Shown here piece after piece: positions 60,986-64,000 of a DNA stretch of 64,000 nucleotides (position 1 is the first letter of the stretch; each line of letters opens with the position of its first letter). Source of the DNA: Candidatus Brevefilum sp. (GTDB lineage Bacteria; Chloroflexota; Anaerolineae; Anaerolineales; Anaerolineaceae). The stretch lies in the NCBI GenBank assembly GCA_019428905.1, contig JAHYJN010000001.1, positions 112,870 to 176,869 on the forward strand, in the 5' to 3' direction. The notes beneath the pieces were generated by a model that did not search any database, was not told the origin of the DNA, and was given only the letters and a program-made list of their open reading frames with translations. A program made the position numbers and the translations under genes.

Positions 60986-61209
60986 TAAATCGCCTCTACT
61001 TGAATGCGTGCTGCAATGCCGCGACCCAGTGCCACTGAGCGCCCATCCACATCGACCATCACCGGTCCCCCCAGCGGTGCCAGTCGTAATACTTGCACTT
61101 CTCGCCCAGGTGTCAAGCCAAGTTGGCGTAATTTAAAATCCACGCCCTTCCCCCCTGTATAAGTAATAATCCGAACCAGCTTCTTTTTAGGTGTGTCTAA
61201 TAATTTCAT
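60985..61209 (-). CDS. feoA: Ferrous iron transport protein FeoA
   Basis: 74 residues with an SH3-like FeoA domain (LRQLGLTPGREVQVLRLAPLGGPVMVDVDGRSVALGRGIAARI). It assists FeoB. GAGG lies before the ATG. The promoter at 61264-61236 is close upstream. Confidence 0.93.
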   Translation of the reverse strand: MKLLDTPKKKLVRIITYTGGKGVDFKLRQLGLTPGREVQVLRLAPLGGPVMVDVDGRSVALGRGIAARIQVEAI

Positions 61210-61235
61210 TTAGCCTCGTATAATAGGTCTTCATT

Positions 61236-61264
61236 ATTCTAATATTCACAGCCATTCAAGTCAA
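61236..61264 (-). promoter_or_regulatory. Promoter of feoAB
   Basis: On the minus strand TTGACT (61264-61259), a 17-nt spacer and TAGAAT (61241-61236). The leader would be about 20 nt. A clear Fur box is not evident. Confidence 0.65.
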
Positions 61265-61401
61265 GCAGAAATCTGTCATCTCCGCAGAGACATAATGACA
61301 TATTCGTCGTCATCTGGTTCTTCAACTGGTTATACACTATAATACTCTCCGAATGAAACAGCACACACAATATCAAAACGAATTAGTAGAGGTGCCAATC
61401 C

Positions 61402-62424
61402 ATGAAAGCCATTCGATTATACGGCATTAACGACCTTCGGATCGACGATGTCCCCCCGCCAATCCCGCAAGCAAACGAGGTTTTATTGCAAACTAAGAGC
61501 GTTGGGGTTTGTGGTTCAGATGTGCATTACTTTCACGAAGGCGGCACGGGCAGCGTCCAATTGGTGCGCCCGCTCATCCTGGGGCATGAATTCTCAGCAA
61601 TCATTGCCTCTGGACCAGATCAAGGGACGCTGGTAGCAGTCGACCCGGCATTGAACTGCGGTGTGTGTGAATTCTGCAAAGAAGGCAACCCAAACTTTTG
61701 TGTCAACTTAAAGTTTGCTGGCTCGGAGGACACTGACGGTGCCATGCAAACCTTCCTAGCATGGCCGCGAACAGCCATTTATCCTTTACCATCCAGCATG
61801 ACACCCGATGAAGGGGCCATGCTCGAGCCCCTGGGAATCGCGATCCATGCCCTACGATTGGGAAAGGTCTTCCCAGGGATGGACGTGGGCGTCTTCGGTA
61901 CTGGCCCGATAGGCTTGCTGACGATCATGATGGCAAAAATAGCCGGCGCTGGTCGGATCTTTGCAACCGACAGGTTAACTGATCGTCTAAAAATGGCCAA
62001 GGACTGCGGTGCCACACATGTATTCCAGGCAGATGGTCATGAAGTCGACCCGATTCTTTCAGCCACCGGGAACCGTGGCTTGGATGTGACCTTTGAAACG
62101 GCTGGTGATGATGGCTCAGCTGTTGAGACAGCCATCCAAACAGCCAAACGCGGTGGGACAGCTGTTTTGGTTGGCATCCCATCTGAAGATATCACGCAAT
62201 TCACAGCCTCAGCAGCGCGCCGCCGGGGGTTGACGATTAAACTGTCCAGGCGCATGAAAAACACCTATCCGCTTTCGATCCGGCTTGTCTCAACAGGCCA
62301 GATCAACCTCAAGCCACTGATCACCCATACGTTTCCGCTGGAAGCATATCAACAAGCGTTTCAAACCGCCGCAGATCGCCAAGGCATCAAGGTTTTGATC
62401 AACTTCCCGGGTGCATCCAGTTAG
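61402..62424 (+). CDS. Zinc-dependent medium-chain dehydrogenase (sorbitol/xylitol type)
   Basis: 340 residues. Catalytic zinc ligands are in GVCGSDVHYFHEGG (Cys ~38) and GHEFSA (His ~63); the structural-zinc motif CGVCEFCKEGNPNFC is complete. The NAD-binding GTGPIGLL (~residue 161) is typical. VHYFHEGG and GSVQLVRP point to polyol (sorbitol/xylitol) or threonine-type dehydrogenases. A TATAAT lies at 61338-61343. It is likely to act on sugar alcohols or inositol-like polyols. Confidence 0.9.
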   Translation: MKAIRLYGINDLRIDDVPPPIPQANEVLLQTKSVGVCGSDVHYFHEGGTGSVQLVRPLILGHEFSAIIASGPDQGTLVAVDPALNCGVCEFCKEGNPNFCVNLKFAGSEDTDGAMQTFLAWPRTAIYPLPSSMTPDEGAMLEPLGIAIHALRLGKVFPGMDVGVFGTGPIGLLTIMMAKIAGAGRIFATDRLTDRLKMAKDCGATHVFQADGHEVDPILSATGNRGLDVTFETAGDDGSAVETAIQTAKRGGTAVLVGIPSEDITQFTASAARRRGLTIKLSRRMKNTYPLSIRLVSTGQINLKPLITHTFPLEAYQQAFQTAADRQGIKVLINFPGASS

Positions 62425-62558
62425 CATAAAAGAATGAAATTAAATAAAACTGCTGGTATCACCGACACAAACCTGGCATGCCTTTCGATCTGACAAGAAC
62501 CAGCCACATGTCTTGATGCCAACTGAGACAACACGAAAGAAAATACACAAACAAGACG

Positions 62559-63734
62559 ATGAAAAATCACACGCTTCCGCCATTAATCATGACCTCAGAT
62601 GCTGATTCCTTTGCCCAAAAGACGATCCGCGAACGCAAGCCCCAGATCATCCATCAGATTCTTTCATCACAGGATTTCACACCTGCAATCCGGCAATCAT
62701 TTTTGGATTTTAAGACTGAACTGGCTGCTGGCAGCGTACAACCCTTACAAGAGGACGCCAGCGACACCCGGGTTTGGCTTGAAGAACTACAGCCGTGGAT
62801 CGGGAAGTCCTGGTTCGAGCTGCCCTGGCTGCTAGCTGAAGCCTACTTCTACCGTCGTGTGCTGGAAATCACCACCTACTTTCAACCAGGACCTTACACT
62901 GGTTTAGACCCATTTGCGCATCTAAAATATTTAGAGCTGTTCGATGGTTATGCAGTCTTTGAGGAAATTTATCCGGCATTATCCACGAATAATACTCTGA
63001 AGAACTTTAAAGAATTTTGTATCAAAGCCCTGTGGGGAAATCGAGGTGACCTCAGCCACATGGATGCCCTTGACCCAAACATGGGGACCCAATCCCATCA
63101 CATCATCGTAGACCAAACGGACTTTGCGTATCTCTATCTATCCGCTAACCAACCGGTAACCATCGCCTATTTTTTTGATAATGTCGGTAAAGAACTTTAT
63201 TTTGACCTGGCATTGATCGATTTCTTGTTGCAAACAGGGTTGGGGAGCAAAATCAGCTGCTACTTGAAAAACCAGCCATTTTTTGTTTCAGATGCCATGC
63301 CTAAGGACCTGCTGCAAACCAAGGAACGGATGATGGCTTCAGACGATTCTGCAGTTCAGCAGCTATCCAATCGCATTGAAGGGTACATCCAGTCGGGAAA
63401 GATCAAGCTAGAGTCACCGCCATTTCTCACCCATGGAATTTCTTTCCGCGAGCTGCCAGAGGTTTTACATGGTCAGCTTTCTGCACATGATTTAGTGATC
63501 CTCAAAGGTGATGTCAACTATCGGCGGTTGGTGGGCGATCGTCACTGGCTACCTAAAACAACCATGGTTGAAGCTGCCGGCTATTTCCCGACGCCATTTT
63601 TTAGCTTGAGAACGCTTAAAGCTGAACTTGTGGTAGGTTTAACAGATGAAATTCTATCCCAAATCGAACAAGAAGCTGATCCTGATTGGCTGATCAATGG
63701 GAAGCGTGGATTGATCAACTTCTTACAAAAATGA
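62559..63734 (+). CDS. DUF89/ARMT1-type metal-dependent phosphatase
   Basis: 391 residues. The family signature DLVILKGDVNYRRLVGDRHW (~residues 310-330) is the conserved Asp/Asn/Arg site of DUF89 damage-control phosphatases and human ARMT1. An acidic metal site lies in AYFFDNVGKELYFDLALIDFLL (~residue 205). The family dephosphorylates sugar phosphates such as fructose-1-phosphate. No signal peptide. It lies just before inositol-3-phosphate synthase, though they are separated by 78 nt. Confidence 0.85.
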   Translation: MKNHTLPPLIMTSDADSFAQKTIRERKPQIIHQILSSQDFTPAIRQSFLDFKTELAAGSVQPLQEDASDTRVWLEELQPWIGKSWFELPWLLAEAYFYRRVLEITTYFQPGPYTGLDPFAHLKYLELFDGYAVFEEIYPALSTNNTLKNFKEFCIKALWGNRGDLSHMDALDPNMGTQSHHIIVDQTDFAYLYLSANQPVTIAYFFDNVGKELYFDLALIDFLLQTGLGSKISCYLKNQPFFVSDAMPKDLLQTKERMMASDDSAVQQLSNRIEGYIQSGKIKLESPPFLTHGISFRELPEVLHGQLSAHDLVILKGDVNYRRLVGDRHWLPKTTMVEAAGYFPTPFFSLRTLKAELVVGLTDEILSQIEQEADPDWLINGKRGLINFLQK

Positions 63735-63812
63735 TTTACAATTGTTGAGGTTTGTCAATCACAAAACAAACAAACTAATCGAATAATTTAGTCCTTGAAA
63801 GGGTAAAGAAAT

Positions 63813-64000
63813 ATGAGTGATAAAAAGAAAGTGCGCGTCGCGATCATCGGTATCGGCAACTGTGCCTCAGCACTGGTCCAGGGTGTGGAATTTTATAAAC
63901 AAGCCAAAGCTGATACACGGGTGCCGGGATTGATGCACGTCAACCTGGGTGGGTACCATGTATCGGACATTGAATTCACAGCAGCATTTGATGTCGTCGA
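63813..64000 (+). CDS. ino1: Inositol-3-phosphate synthase (3' partial)
   Basis: 62 residues before the window ends. The N-terminal NAD-binding segment [21 protein letters not shown] and the [15 protein letters not shown] stretch are characteristic of the bacterial/archaeal short-form myo-inositol-1-phosphate synthase, which converts glucose-6-phosphate to inositol phosphate for inositol lipids or solutes. GAAAGGG lies upstream of the ATG. Confidence 0.88.
   Translation, partial: MSDKKKVRVAIIGIGNCASALVQGVEFYKQAKADTRVPGLMHVNLGGYHVSDIEFTAAFDVV

Noticed and set aside
1..64000. CRISPR arrays, prophage or complete insertion sequences
   Set aside because: No regularly spaced direct repeats, phage structural genes, integrase or transposase were seen anywhere in the window.

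Overview
The window looks like chromosomal DNA of an anaerobic, fermentative bacterium, most likely a Chloroflexota (Anaerolineae-like) lineage. This is an inference from gene content and protein style: a tungsten-type aldehyde oxidoreductase, two cytosolic [NiFe] hydrogenases with a full hyp set, FeoAB, SufCBD without IscSU, a T-box ahead of ileS, inositol-phosphate synthase, and no respiratory or outer-membrane genes. No marker gene that would settle the taxonomy is present. Genes are dense, and many are coupled through ATGA or TAATG overlaps.

Layout. 1-4.75 kb: the 3' end of a membrane-anchored terpenoid-cyclase-repeat (transcobalamin-like) protein, followed by a complete ECF vitamin-type transporter (S, T and a fused A1A2 ATPase). 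5.0-14.35 kb: a seven-gene redox operon with an aldehyde:ferredoxin oxidoreductase (AOR) family enzyme, a four-cluster ferredoxin subunit, an HdrA-MvhD fusion, an HdrC-ferredoxin-MvhD fusion, group 3c-like [NiFe] hydrogenase small and large subunits, and a polyferredoxin. A strong bidirectional terminator closes it. The HdrA gene is interrupted by an in-frame TGA exactly where the family has a conserved cysteine, and a 9-bp hairpin follows 17 nt downstream. It is best read as a selenocysteine protein. 14.5-30 kb: housekeeping genes, namely a beta-propeller lipoprotein, a GH20 glycosidase with a low-molecular-weight phosphatase, a metallophosphoesterase, a T-box-controlled ileS-lspA-rluD-ltaE operon, a VTT membrane protein, an MscS channel, tRNA-His and hisS.

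29.9-48.9 kb: a second hydrogenase locus. Accessory genes normally seen beside [FeFe] HydABC hydrogenases (DRTGG, CBS-ATPase, DRTGG, PHP) lead into two NuoE/NuoF-like pairs, an ATPase, a cysteine-free thioredoxin-like ferredoxin relative, a NuoG-like subunit and HoxY/HoxH-type [NiFe] subunits. This matches the HydABCSL type of NAD(H)- and ferredoxin-linked [NiFe] hydrogenase. It is followed by a maturation protease, a cNMP-domain protein and hypABFCDE. A Rex-like operator overlaps a putative promoter in front of the first NuoE gene.

49-61.2 kb: a methyltransferase and LmbE-type deacetylase, a Rieske ferredoxin, a small unknown protein and sufCBD (all three on the minus strand), small coiled-coil/LysM and unknown proteins, a SufR-like regulator with a SufT-like (MIP18) protein, an SCP2 protein, a methyltransferase and feoAB. 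The suf and sufR promoters share an identical dyad. 61.4-64 kb: a polyol-type dehydrogenase, a DUF89/ARMT1 phosphatase relative and the 5' end of inositol-3-phosphate synthase.

Together the genes suggest a cell that disposes of and re-uses reducing power through H2. One complex would couple aldehyde/acid chemistry, H2 and ferredoxin through a selenoprotein HdrA flavin centre, and a second would couple NADH, ferredoxin and H2. Iron import and Fe-S assembly genes that would support these enzymes lie in the same window.
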